DNA from: Halomonas sp.
Lineage (GTDB): Bacteria > Pseudomonadota > Gammaproteobacteria > Pseudomonadales > Halomonadaceae
Length of the DNA: 8,563 nucleotides
Direction: 5' to 3'
NCBI GenBank assembly: GCA_003560175.1
Contig: PWIZ01000102.1
Location: forward strand, 1-8,563
Positions 1-6,495 of this stretch are shown piece by piece. Below the pieces are notes generated by a model. The model did not search any database, was not told where the DNA came from, and saw only the letters and a list, made by a program, of their open reading frames with translations. Both the position numbers and the translations under genes were made by a program. How positions within the stretch are numbered: position 1 is the stretch's first letter; every line of letters starts with the position of its first letter.

Positions 1-38
1 CAGGCCAGGCCAGGCCTGAATCTAACACTCGGAAAGCA

Positions 39-596
39 TCATGCCGAGCCGAAGTAGCGCTCGCGGTCCTCGGGGCTGATGTCGCTGGCGTGCAGCGGGT
101 AGTGGCCGTTGTATCGGTCGCTGTAGAAGTGGCGCAGGGTGCGTTCGATGGTGGGAAAAGCGAGCTCGTCCCAGGGGATCTCGTGTTCCTCGAACAACGC
201 CACCTCCAGACTCTCCGGGCCAGGATCGAAGCCGCCAATGAGATCGGCCAGGAAGATCATGTAGACTTGGTTGATATGGGGCAGGTTGATCAGGGTGTAG
301 AGCCCATGGATCGCCACTTCGGCGCAGGCCTCCTCGCGGGTCTCCCGGGCGGCGGCCTCCAGGGTTGTCTCGGCGTTCTCCATATAGCCCGCCGGCAGGG
401 TCCAGTAGCCTTTGCGGGGAGCAATGGCGCGGCGGCAAAGCAGCACCTGGGTGCCGCTGACCGGCAGGGTGCCGGCGACGATGCGCGGATTCTGGTAATG
501 AATGGTGCTGCACTCGTCGCACAGGTAGCGGGGGCGGTCGTCCCCCTCCGGGATCGCGAAGCGCACGGTATGGCCGCAGTGGCTGCAGAAATTCAT
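39..596 (-). CDS. Zinc-ribbon Nudix hydrolase
   Basis: A 185-residue Nudix enzyme, expected to hydrolyse a nucleoside diphosphate linked to another group; the substrate cannot be told from sequence. The N-terminus has two CxxC-type pairs (C4/C7 and C26/C29), a zinc ribbon like that in front of NudC-type proteins. The segment YQNPRIVAGTLPV then leads into the Nudix fold. The Nudix box covers residues 70-92: G70, E76, R84-E85 and the metal-binding E88-E89 are all present, but the usual glycine after the Glu pair is C91. The start ATG at 596 is preceded by GGGAG (601-605) at 4 bases, and the stop is TGA at 39-41. It is divergent from the next gene, with 78 bp between them. The length is normal for the short zinc-ribbon Nudix group, and the protein is too short to be full NudC (about 260 residues). 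The family call is secure; the function is general only. Confidence 0.93.
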   Translation of the reverse strand: MNFCSHCGHTVRFAIPEGDDRPRYLCDECSTIHYQNPRIVAGTLPVSGTQVLLCRRAIAPRKGYWTLPAGYMENAETTLEAAARETREEACAEVAIHGLYTLINLPHINQVYMIFLADLIGGFDPGPESLEVALFEEHEIPWDELAFPTIERTLRHFYSDRYNGHYPLHASDISPEDRERYFGSA

Positions 597-621
597 GAGA
601 CTCCCAGGCAGGCTGGCGGGC

Positions 622-651
622 TTGACGCCGCTCTCGAGAGACGGGTAGAAG
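622..651 (+). promoter_or_regulatory. Candidate sigma70 promoter for the nudL-like gene
   Basis: A -35 like TTGACG (622-627, five of six consensus bases) lies 18 bases before TAGAAG (646-651, four of six). Transcription would start near 658, giving a leader of under 20 bases before ATG 675. It lies in the 78-bp divergent spacer and would drive nudL and the genes behind it. I saw no equally good promoter for the minus-strand Nudix gene. Inferred from sequence match only. Confidence 0.45.
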
Positions 652-674
652 TAACCAAACCCGACGGAAACCCC

Positions 675-1325
675 ATGTTAGAGAATCTTCGTGAACGCCT
701 GCAAGCGCACCGCCCCCGTAGGGTCATCCTGCGCCTTCCGGAAGCGGCCGTGCTGATGCCCATCGTCGACCGCCCCGAGCCCACCCTGCTGTTCACCCGC
801 CGCGCCGCCCATCTCAACACCCACGGCGGCCAGGTGGCCTTCCCCGGCGGCAAGCGCGAGCTGGGCGACCCGGACCTGCTGGCCACCGCCCTGCGCGAAT
901 CCCATGAAGAGATCGCCCTGCCACCCTACCGGGTGGAACTGCTCGGCCAGCTGTCGGATGTGGTCTCGCTGCACGGCATTCGCGTCACCCCCTATGTGGG
1001 CCTGATACCGCCGAACCTGCCGCTCGTCGCCGACCCCAGCGAACTGGACGCCATCTTCGAGGTGCCCCTGGCCCACTTTCTGGAGGATCGCCGCCATCAC
1101 ACCGACGTGATCCCGGTGGACGGCCGCCCTTGGTATGTCCCCAACTATCAAGTGGGCGGCCAGGTAATCTGGGGACTCTCGGCGATGATGCTCGTGGAGC
1201 TGCTGGCCGAGGGCTTCGGCCGTCCGATGAGCCTGCACCGAAAGCCGCCCGGTCGGCTCTGCTATTTTCCCGAGCGCCTGCTGGGCATTCAGCAGCCGGT
1301 CACCCGCGCACGCCCCTCCCGCTGA
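675..1325 (+). CDS. nudL: Nudix hydrolase, CoA pyrophosphatase type (NudL-like)
   Basis: A 216-residue Nudix protein of the CoA pyrophosphatase group, which in characterised members cleaves coenzyme A or its derivatives to phosphopantetheine and 3',5'-ADP. The group signature is clear: LLFTRR (38-43), then H50-GGQVAFPGG (to 59), then a Nudix box ending RESHEE (74-79) with the metal-binding Glu pair. The region 151-165 (RPWYVPNYQVGGQVI) also resembles the usual '...YxxWGxTA' end of the domain. The reading frame is open far upstream of ATG 675, but that upstream part is antisense to the neighbouring Nudix gene. ATG 675 gives a normal family length and places the start right after a plausible promoter; the ribosome site is weak (GGAA, 667-670). 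The next gene follows after 31 bases, so it is probably the first gene of an operon. Confidence 0.9.
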   Translation: MLENLRERLQAHRPRRVILRLPEAAVLMPIVDRPEPTLLFTRRAAHLNTHGGQVAFPGGKRELGDPDLLATALRESHEEIALPPYRVELLGQLSDVVSLHGIRVTPYVGLIPPNLPLVADPSELDAIFEVPLAHFLEDRRHHTDVIPVDGRPWYVPNYQVGGQVIWGLSAMMLVELLAEGFGRPMSLHRKPPGRLCYFPERLLGIQQPVTRARPSR

Positions 1326-1342
1326 TTCTTCCACTCACCTTC

Positions 1343-1347
1343 AGGAG
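1343..1347 (+). promoter_or_regulatory. Shine-Dalgarno site that points to a CTG start
   Basis: A clean AGGAG lies 9 bases before CTG at 1357 in the spacer after the nudL stop. No ATG, GTG or TTG occurs in that frame until TTG 1516, so this site is the main argument for a non-standard start of the oxygenase gene. Confidence 0.6.
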
Positions 1348-1356
1348 ACCACCACG

Positions 1357-2016
1357 CTGAGCGCCTTTCCTCCCCCCTCTCTGGCCCCCGAGGCCCTGCC
1401 ACAGCTGATCGACGCCCTGGTCGAACAGGGCTGGTATCTGGGTACAGGAGTTCTCGACGGTGGCCTCTGCGCCGAGCTCTGCGTCGAGCTGCAGATCCTC
1501 GCCGAACGCGACGCCTTGGAAGCCGCCGGCATCGGCCGCGGGAGCGAGCTGCAGCTGCGTCGCGATATCCGCGGCGATGCCATTCACTGGCTCGATCGCG
1601 AGAGCCTCGCCCAGCGCCGCTATCTGAACGCCATGGGAGAGGTGCAGCAGGCGCTGAACCAGGCGCTCTTCTTGGGGTTGTTCGAGTACGAGGCCCATTT
1701 CGCTCACTACCCGGTCGGCGCCTTCTATCGCAAGCACCTGGACAGCTTCCGTGGGCGCGCCAACCGGGTGGTTTCCACCGTGGGATACCTCAATCCCGAC
1801 TGGCCAGTGGACGGCGGTGGCGAGCTGGTGATCTACGCCCCCGACGACCCCGCACGCGAGGTGGCCCGAGTGCGCCCCGCCGCCGGCACCTTCGCCTGCT
1901 TTCTCGCGGATAGCGTGCCCCACGAGGTGCTGCCGACCCGCCTGCCGCGGGCCAGCATCGCCGGCTGGTTCCGGCGCAACGCCTCCCTCGGCGGCCGAGT
2001 GGATCCGGCGCACTAA
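1357..2016 (+). CDS. 2OG-Fe(II) oxygenase, probable CTG start
   Basis: A 219-residue protein of the 2-oxoglutarate and Fe(II)-dependent oxygenase superfamily (prolyl-hydroxylase/SM-20-like fold). The metal and cosubstrate residues are in order: H127-x-D129 (KHLD), distal H189 (SVPHEV) and R199 (LPRASIAGWFR) for 2-oxoglutarate. The strand GGELVIY (154-160) is typical of the double-stranded beta helix. The substrate is unknown; protein hydroxylation is possible. The first conventional start is TTG 1516, which would remove 53 residues, including the helix LPQLIDALVEQGWYL (14-28) that begins such proteins, and it has no good ribosome site. CTG 1357 has AGGAG at 9 bases and gives a complete protein, so I chose it; ACG 1354 is a weaker option. 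The stop TAA (2014-2016) overlaps the ATG of the kinase gene by one base. Confidence 0.85.
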   Translation: MSAFPPPSLAPEALPQLIDALVEQGWYLGTGVLDGGLCAELCVELQILAERDALEAAGIGRGSELQLRRDIRGDAIHWLDRESLAQRRYLNAMGEVQQALNQALFLGLFEYEAHFAHYPVGAFYRKHLDSFRGRANRVVSTVGYLNPDWPVDGGGELVIYAPDDPAREVARVRPAAGTFACFLADSVPHEVLPTRLPRASIAGWFRRNASLGGRVDPAH

Positions 2017-3599
2017 TGACGGGACACGACGAGAGTCCAGGGGGGCTGGCGGCACGCTGCGCCGAGCTCGAGGCGAAAAACCGCCGGCTTGAGGCCCACG
2101 CCCAGCGCCTGGAAGGCGAGCGCAACCACTACCAATGGCTGGCCGAGAGCACCACCGACCTGATCAGCCGCCACGCCCGGGACGGCACCTTCCTCTATGC
2201 CTCCCGCGCCGCGCGGGACCTCCTCGGCTATGAGCCCGAGGAGCTGATCGGGGTCTCCGCCTACGACCTCTTCCACCCGACGGATCTCGCCGATCTGCTC
2301 AACAAGTCGCCGCGGGTCTACTACCACGCCGGCTTCTACCAGCAGACCTACCGCTTCCGTGCCCGGGACGGTCACTACGTGTGGTTCGAGACCACCAGCC
2401 GCACCCGACGCGACCCCGACACCGGAGAACTACTCGACATCCTCTGCGTCTCCCGGGACGTGGGCCGGCGGCTGCGCGCCGAGGCCAACCGCGAGCGCCT
2501 GGCGAGGGTGGTGGAGTCCACCACCGACCACGTGCTGTTCATGGACGAACACGAGCGGCTCTTCTACGCCAACGAGGCCGCGCGGCGACTGCTGCGCCAG
2601 CCCCATAAGGACGTCACAGCACGCCTGGCCGACGCCTACATCGAGGAATCGCTGGCAGAACTCCGCGATATCGTGCTGCCCGCAGTGGCTCGCTACGGCT
2701 CCTGGAGCGGCGAGCTGGCAATGCGCGGCCCCCGCGGGCCGATACCGGTGCTCAGCGTGGTGATGGCGCACCGAGGTCCCGGCAGCGAGCCGGGACATGT
2801 GTCACTACTCAACCGCGATATCGGCCTGCGCAAGGCCGCCGAAACCCAGGCCCGGCGCCACCAGGAGCAGATCGCCCACGCCAACCGCCTGGCCACCACC
2901 GGCGAGTTCGCCTCCAATATCGCCCACGAGCTCAACCAGCCTCTGGGCGCCATCGCCAACTACGCCAGCGGCGCCCTGCTCAAGCTCGACGCCAGCCCCG
3001 ACCAGCCCGCCGAGGCGCTGCGCCTGCCCCTCGAGCGCATCAGCGACCAGGTGGACCGCCTCGGCGAGCGCCTGCGCCATATCCGCGCCTTCGTGCGCAA
3101 GGGCCAGACGCGCCCACGGCCGATCGCCCTGCTGGAAGTGGTGGACGCCGCCTGCCGGCTCTGCGAGTGGCAGTTCCAGCAGGCCGGCATCCGCCTGGAG
3201 CACCACCTGCCCGAGGCGTTGCCCCGGGTCGTCGCCGACCCGGTGGCGCTGGAGCAGGTGATGGTCAACCTGCTGCTCAACGCCCTTGAGGCGAGCCGCG
3301 ATCTCCGGGGCGCCGAACGGGTCAGCCTGCGCGCTCGCCAGAGCGGCCGGCGCGAGGTGACCCTGATGGTGATCGACCAGGGTCCCGGCGTGCCGACTGC
3401 CGAGGCCGAGCGCATCTTCGCCCCCTTCCACTCCGGGCGACCCGAGGGCCTGGGCATGGGGCTGGCCATCAGCCACTCGCTGATGGAGGCCATGGGCGGC
3501 GATCTGCGCCTACTGCCCACCGCCGGTTCCGGCGGCGCCATCTTTGCCGCTACACTGCTGGCCGAACCTGATCCCCTGACTCCCGCGAGGCACCCGTGA
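2016..3599 (+). CDS. Soluble double-PAS sensor histidine kinase (FixL/DctB-like)
   Basis: A 527-residue kinase with no membrane segment, so it should sense a cytoplasmic or diffusible signal. Order of parts: short coiled coil (about 12-40); PAS 1 (about 40-150, with LLGYEPEELIG and a PAC-like VSRDV end); PAS 2 (about 160-270); HisKA with phospho-acceptor H304 in NIAHELNQPLGAIANYASG; HATPase with N box N418/N422, G1 box DQGPG (454-458), F box FAPF (468-471) and G2 box GLGMGL (478-483). The HELNQPL motif puts it in the FixL/DctB/TodS class. The usual T-T-K after the F box is replaced by H-S-G-R. Neither PAS domain shows an obvious haem ligand of the FixL kind, but this is not decisive. ATG 2016 overlaps the oxygenase stop, and the gene end overlaps the regulator start by 4 bases, so the partner is the next gene. 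Confidence 0.93.
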   Translation: MTGHDESPGGLAARCAELEAKNRRLEAHAQRLEGERNHYQWLAESTTDLISRHARDGTFLYASRAARDLLGYEPEELIGVSAYDLFHPTDLADLLNKSPRVYYHAGFYQQTYRFRARDGHYVWFETTSRTRRDPDTGELLDILCVSRDVGRRLRAEANRERLARVVESTTDHVLFMDEHERLFYANEAARRLLRQPHKDVTARLADAYIEESLAELRDIVLPAVARYGSWSGELAMRGPRGPIPVLSVVMAHRGPGSEPGHVSLLNRDIGLRKAAETQARRHQEQIAHANRLATTGEFASNIAHELNQPLGAIANYASGALLKLDASPDQPAEALRLPLERISDQVDRLGERLRHIRAFVRKGQTRPRPIALLEVVDAACRLCEWQFQQAGIRLEHHLPEALPRVVADPVALEQVMVNLLLNALEASRDLRGAERVSLRARQSGRREVTLMVIDQGPGVPTAEAERIFAPFHSGRPEGLGMGLAISHSLMEAMGGDLRLLPTAGSGGAIFAATLLAEPDPLTPARHP

Positions 3600-4246
3600 C
3601 TGATACCCCGAACGCCTGCATCGCCGTTGTCGACGACGACGAGGCCCTGCGTGAATCGCTGGCCTGGCTGCTCGACTCCGTGGGCCTGGCCAGCCGCGCC
3701 TTCACCGACGGCGAGGCCTTCCTGGCTGAAGCACCCGGGGGTTTCGATGCGGTACTGCTGGACGTGCGCATGCCGGGCCTTTCAGGCCTGCAGGTACAGC
3801 AGCGGATGAACGAGCGCGGCGATGAGCCTCCGGTGATCTTCATGAACGGCCACGGCGACGTGCCCATGGCGATAGCGGCCCTCAAGGCTGGCGCACTGGA
3901 CTTCATCGAGAAGCCCTTCAACCACCAGCAGCTGATCGACACCGTGCAACAGGCGCTGTTGACCCATCAGCAGCGGCGCCGAGAGCGCGAGCGACACGAT
4001 GCTCTAAAGGCACGCTATGCGGCGCTGCGCCCCAAGGAACAGCGCATCCTGGTGCACGTGGCCGAGGGCATGACCAGCCGCGAGATCGCCGAGCACCTGG
4101 ACATCAGCGCCAAGACCGTGGAGATCTATCGGCTGCGCGCAATGAAGGCGCTGGGGGCGGCGAATCTCGCCGAGCTGGTGCGGCTATGCGTGGCGCTGGA
4201 GCTGGTGGAGGTCCTGCCTGACCGAGATCAAGTCGACGCGGACTGA
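3596..4246 (+). CDS. FixJ-family response regulator with LuxR-type HTH
   Basis: A 216-residue DNA-binding regulator. The receiver domain spans about 7-122, with acidic pocket D13-D15, phospho-acceptor D56 (VLLDVRMPG) and K106 (EKPF). The motif GHGDVPMAI (85-93) is the FixJ-subfamily signature. A charged linker (125-140, QQRRRERERHD) leads to a GerE/LuxR helix-turn-helix (about 144-200: MTSREIAEHLDISAKTVEIY). The conserved Thr/Ser just before GHGD is N84, which is unusual. The start is GTG 3596 inside the kinase stop (GTGA overlap), preceded by GCGAGG, so the two are translationally coupled and form one two-component system. Target genes are unknown. No convincing terminator follows; the next gene begins 81 bases downstream on the same strand. 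Confidence 0.93.
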   Translation: MTDTPNACIAVVDDDEALRESLAWLLDSVGLASRAFTDGEAFLAEAPGGFDAVLLDVRMPGLSGLQVQQRMNERGDEPPVIFMNGHGDVPMAIAALKAGALDFIEKPFNHQQLIDTVQQALLTHQQRRRERERHDALKARYAALRPKEQRILVHVAEGMTSREIAEHLDISAKTVEIYRLRAMKALGAANLAELVRLCVALELVEVLPDRDQVDAD

Positions 4247-4327
4247 TCCTGAGCGCAGCGCCCCCGGGCCTTGTCTCCACCGCCATTCAGGGCGATGATC
4301 CCGTCATCTCTCGGCCTCTGGTGCCTC

Positions 4328-4636
4328 ATGCGACGACTCGCCCTGCTGCTCGGCCTCTGCCTGCTGCTCGCCTTCTCGGCGAGCGGCGTGGCGCTGGCCG
4401 CAACGGCGGACGCCACCGAGCCCCATGCCCACCAGGCAAGCGAGCCGCTTTCCGCCTGCGCCGAGCGCGGCCACCCCGCCGATGAGTGCCTCGGGACCGG
4501 CCACTGCCTGACCGGCACCACCCACCCCTTCGTCCTGTTCACCGCCCAGACGGCGGACACCGGGCCCGCACAGCGCTCGCGGCCCGCGCCCCTGCCACCC
4601 GGTGAGCGCCTGGAGCGGCCACCGCGTCTCGCCTGA
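4328..4636 (+). CDS. Small exported Cys/His protein of unknown function
   Basis: A 102-residue protein that I cannot name. It starts with a clear signal peptide (MRRLALLLGLCLLLAFSASGVALA, cleavage near 24-25). The mature part has HAH (33-35), three cysteines (C44, C54, C60) with the core CLGTGHCLTG, H66, a short hydrophobic stretch (PFVLFTA) and a basic proline tail ERLERPPRLA (93-102). Cys/His content next to a His-rich cytochrome suggests metal binding in the periplasm. The layout vaguely recalls small CopL/CzcI-like proteins beside metal-resistance genes, but I cannot prove membership. ATG 4328 gives the neatest signal peptide but only a weak ribosome site (GGTG); ATG 4295 or TTG 4271 would add 11 or 19 residues. 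It shares core and tail with the protein at 7355-7699. Confidence 0.62.
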   Translation: MRRLALLLGLCLLLAFSASGVALAATADATEPHAHQASEPLSACAERGHPADECLGTGHCLTGTTHPFVLFTAQTADTGPAQRSRPAPLPPGERLERPPRLA

Positions 4637-4702
4637 TATCGCCCGTCACGTCACCGATGCCCCCTGGGCTCGTCCGTTCTGTGCAGATATCAGGAGTTTC
4701 CC

Positions 4703-5263
4703 ATGTCCTTTCGCCTCTCGCTCCGGTGCCCGTCGCGGCCCCTGGGCTCCCTGCCGCTGGCGCTGCTCGCCGCCCTGGCCCTCGCCGGCCCCCTCCATGC
4801 CCATGACGCCGAAACGGCGGATCACGGCCACGCTCACGATCACAGCAGTGCGGCCGACCATGACCAGGCGCATGGACACGACCACAGCGAACACGGCCGC
4901 GAGGTGCCCCGGGAGTGGCTCGAGCGGGAGAGTTCCCTGCCGCCCAGCGACGATGACCTGGCGCTGGGGCAGGAGACCTATCGGCGCTACTGCGCCGCCT
5001 GTCATGGGGAAGGCGGGCGCGGCGACGGCGTCGCCGCCGATGTGGCGGGCTTCATGCCGGCCCCCACGGACCTCGCCCGGCACGGCACCGGCCATGCGGC
5101 CGGGGAGTATGCCTGGTTGGTGAAGGCGGGCAACCCGCTAAGCGCCATGCCGCGGTTCGCGGGCAAGCTGGGCGAGGCAGAGACCTGGGCCGTGGTGCTC
5201 TATATCCGCCACGTTCTGGCCGCCGGCGAAGCGGATGACGAGGCCGGTGGCCACGCCCACTGA
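4703..5263 (+). CDS. Exported c-type cytochrome with His-rich N-terminus
   Basis: A 186-residue periplasmic electron-transfer protein. The signal peptide has its hydrophobic core at about 17-30 and likely cleavage after LHA (33). The mature N-terminus (34-64) is crowded with histidine and aspartate (HGHAHDH, HDQAHGHDHSEH), with 11 His between 32 and 64, and the protein ends GGHAH. One class I haem-c domain follows (about 85-172): CAACH (97-101) for covalent haem, and M149 in AMPRF as the likely axial methionine (M118 is an alternative). ATG 4703 has AGGAG (4692-4696) at 6 bases. The haem partner oxidase or reductase is not in the window. The His-rich stretch probably binds a metal such as Cu, Zn or Ni, or acts as a metal buffer; that is inference. 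It lies 66 bases after the small Cys/His gene and is followed by a strong hairpin. Confidence 0.88.
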   Translation: MSFRLSLRCPSRPLGSLPLALLAALALAGPLHAHDAETADHGHAHDHSSAADHDQAHGHDHSEHGREVPREWLERESSLPPSDDDLALGQETYRRYCAACHGEGGRGDGVAADVAGFMPAPTDLARHGTGHAAGEYAWLVKAGNPLSAMPRFAGKLGEAETWAVVLYIRHVLAAGEADDEAGGHAH

Positions 5264-5265
5264 CG

Positions 5266-5293
5266 AGAACGGGCGCCAGAGGGCGCCCGTTCT
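5266..5293. terminator. Perfect 12-bp hairpin between convergent genes
   Basis: The arm AGAACGGGCGCC (5266-5277) pairs perfectly with GGCGCCCGTTCT (5282-5293) around a 4-base loop (AGAG). It begins 3 bases after the cytochrome stop and ends 16 bases before the 3' end of the convergent L,D-transpeptidase gene. No U-run follows on either strand, so it is not a textbook intrinsic terminator. Its position fits a two-way terminator or an mRNA 3'-end stabiliser. Confidence 0.7.
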
Positions 5294-5309
5294 GCAATCC
5301 CGATTTCAC

Positions 5310-6365
5310 TCACTCGTCGCGCAGTGCCAGCTCCTCGAAGATGCCGTTGAGGGCCGGCTCTTCGTCGGGTTCCGGCTCGGCGGGGGGGCGGAGTGCCACC
5401 AGCTGGCCGCTGGGCGACTCGAGCAGGCCGCGCAGCTGCTCGTAGTCGAAGGCCTGGCCGTTGGCGTTGCCCGCGTTGAGGCGCGAAATGGTGTCGATCA
5501 GCGCGGACATGCCGTGTTCCTGCTCCTCCAGTGGCTTGAAGACCTGCACCAGCGGCTGGCCGTCCAGCCAGCCGACCTTGATCGGCTGATCGATGATATT
5601 AACCTGGGTGCCCACCGGCACGTTGTTGAATACCGATTCGACATCCTCGGGGAACATGCGGATGCAGCCCCGGCTGGCGCGCATGCCGATGCCGTCGGGC
5701 TCGTTGGTGCCGTGGATCAGGTAGCCCGGGATATCCAGCAGCACCGCATGGCGCCCCAGCGGGTTATCGGGTCCCGGTGGGACTACCGCAGGCGGCGGGT
5801 CACCGCGCTCAGCGGCCTCCCGGCGCATGGAACTCGGCGGATACCAGGCCGGATCCTCAAGGCGCATGGTGGTCTTGGTAATCCCCAGCGGGGTGTCGTA
5901 ACCGTCGCGTCCGATACCGATCGGGTAGGTCTCGACCCTGGGCGCCTCGCCCTCAGCTACCTTAGGATAGTAGTAGAGGCGCAGCTCGGCGATATTGATC
6001 ACGACGCCGGTGCGCTCGGCGTCGGGCAGGATCCGTTGCGCCGGGATCACCACCTCGGTGCCCTCGCCCGGAATCCAGATGCTCACATCGGGATTGGCGC
6101 TGATGACCTCCTCGTAGCCGATACCGTGCTCCCGGGCGATGTCCATCAGGGTGTGCTCGTGATCCTCCACCGTCACGGTGTAGGTCTCGCCGATCACGTT
6201 ACCCTCAGCCAGCAGCGGATAGTGTCCCCGGGGCCATTCGCGCTCCTCCTCGGCTATCACGACGCCGGGGAACGCCAGCGCGGCGACGAAAAGCCCACCC
6301 GCTGCACGTGCCAACCACGTCGGGGTCCCCCGGGTCTCACCTGGCTTACATCTTGTCATTGCCAT
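5310..6365 (-). CDS. L,D-transpeptidase (LysM + YkuD, ErfK/YbiS family)
   Basis: A 351-residue exported enzyme that forms 3-3 peptidoglycan cross-links or attaches proteins to peptidoglycan in the periplasm. Signal sequence: about 15-38, with cleavage after VIA. A LysM-like peptidoglycan-binding domain follows (about 61-109: YTVTVEDHEHTLMDIAREHGIGYEEVISANP). The YkuD catalytic domain (about 121-257) has H218-G-T and the signature S231-RGC-IR with nucleophile C234. The C-terminal tail (about 258-351) is acidic and proline-rich near its end. Length and layout match ErfK/YbiS/YcfS/YnhG; which E. coli paralogue it matches cannot be said. ATG 6365 has GAGG at 7 bases; ATG 6359 is an in-frame alternative. 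It lies 130 bases downstream of lgt on the same strand, probably with its own promoter, although I found no clear -35/-10 pair. Confidence 0.92.
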   Translation of the reverse strand: MAMTRCKPGETRGTPTWLARAAGGLFVAALAFPGVVIAEEEREWPRGHYPLLAEGNVIGETYTVTVEDHEHTLMDIAREHGIGYEEVISANPDVSIWIPGEGTEVVIPAQRILPDAERTGVVINIAELRLYYYPKVAEGEAPRVETYPIGIGRDGYDTPLGITKTTMRLEDPAWYPPSSMRREAAERGDPPPAVVPPGPDNPLGRHAVLLDIPGYLIHGTNEPDGIGMRASRGCIRMFPEDVESVFNNVPVGTQVNIIDQPIKVGWLDGQPLVQVFKPLEEQEHGMSALIDTISRLNAGNANGQAFDYEQLRGLLESPSGQLVALRPPAEPEPDEEPALNGIFEELALRDE

Positions 6366-6495
6366 CCATACACCTCGTCAAGGCAGCCTCGGCCCGCAAG
6401 GCCTTGGGGAATTTATCAGATCGCTAGTGTAATGGGGAGCGACCCGGTCATGAGCCGCAACACTGTTGGAATTTGTCACAGAGATCCCGAACGCC

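Noticed and set aside
1..18. Three CAGGC units followed by the palindrome CAGGCCTG at the window edge
   Set aside because: Too short and cut by the window border; no T-run. It could be part of a terminator for the minus-strand Nudix gene, but this cannot be judged.
90..674. N-terminal extension of the NudL frame back to position 90
   Set aside because: It is antisense to the zinc-ribbon Nudix gene and would almost double the normal family length; ATG 675 fits.
1300..2055. Long minus-strand frame of 251 codons over the oxygenase gene
   Set aside because: It lies antisense to a gene with clear catalytic motifs; such mirror frames are common in GC-rich DNA.
2805..3476. Minus-strand frame of 223 codons over the kinase gene
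   Set aside because: Antisense shadow of the HisKA/HATPase region, with no family motif.
4294..4308. GATGA/TCATC hairpin after the response regulator gene
   Set aside because: Only 5 bp, AT-containing and without a T-run; not credible as a terminator.
6366..6495. Promoter for the L,D-transpeptidase gene (a TACACT on the minus strand near 6425)
   Set aside because: The -10-like hexamer has no acceptable -35 at 16-18 bases, so I do not call it.
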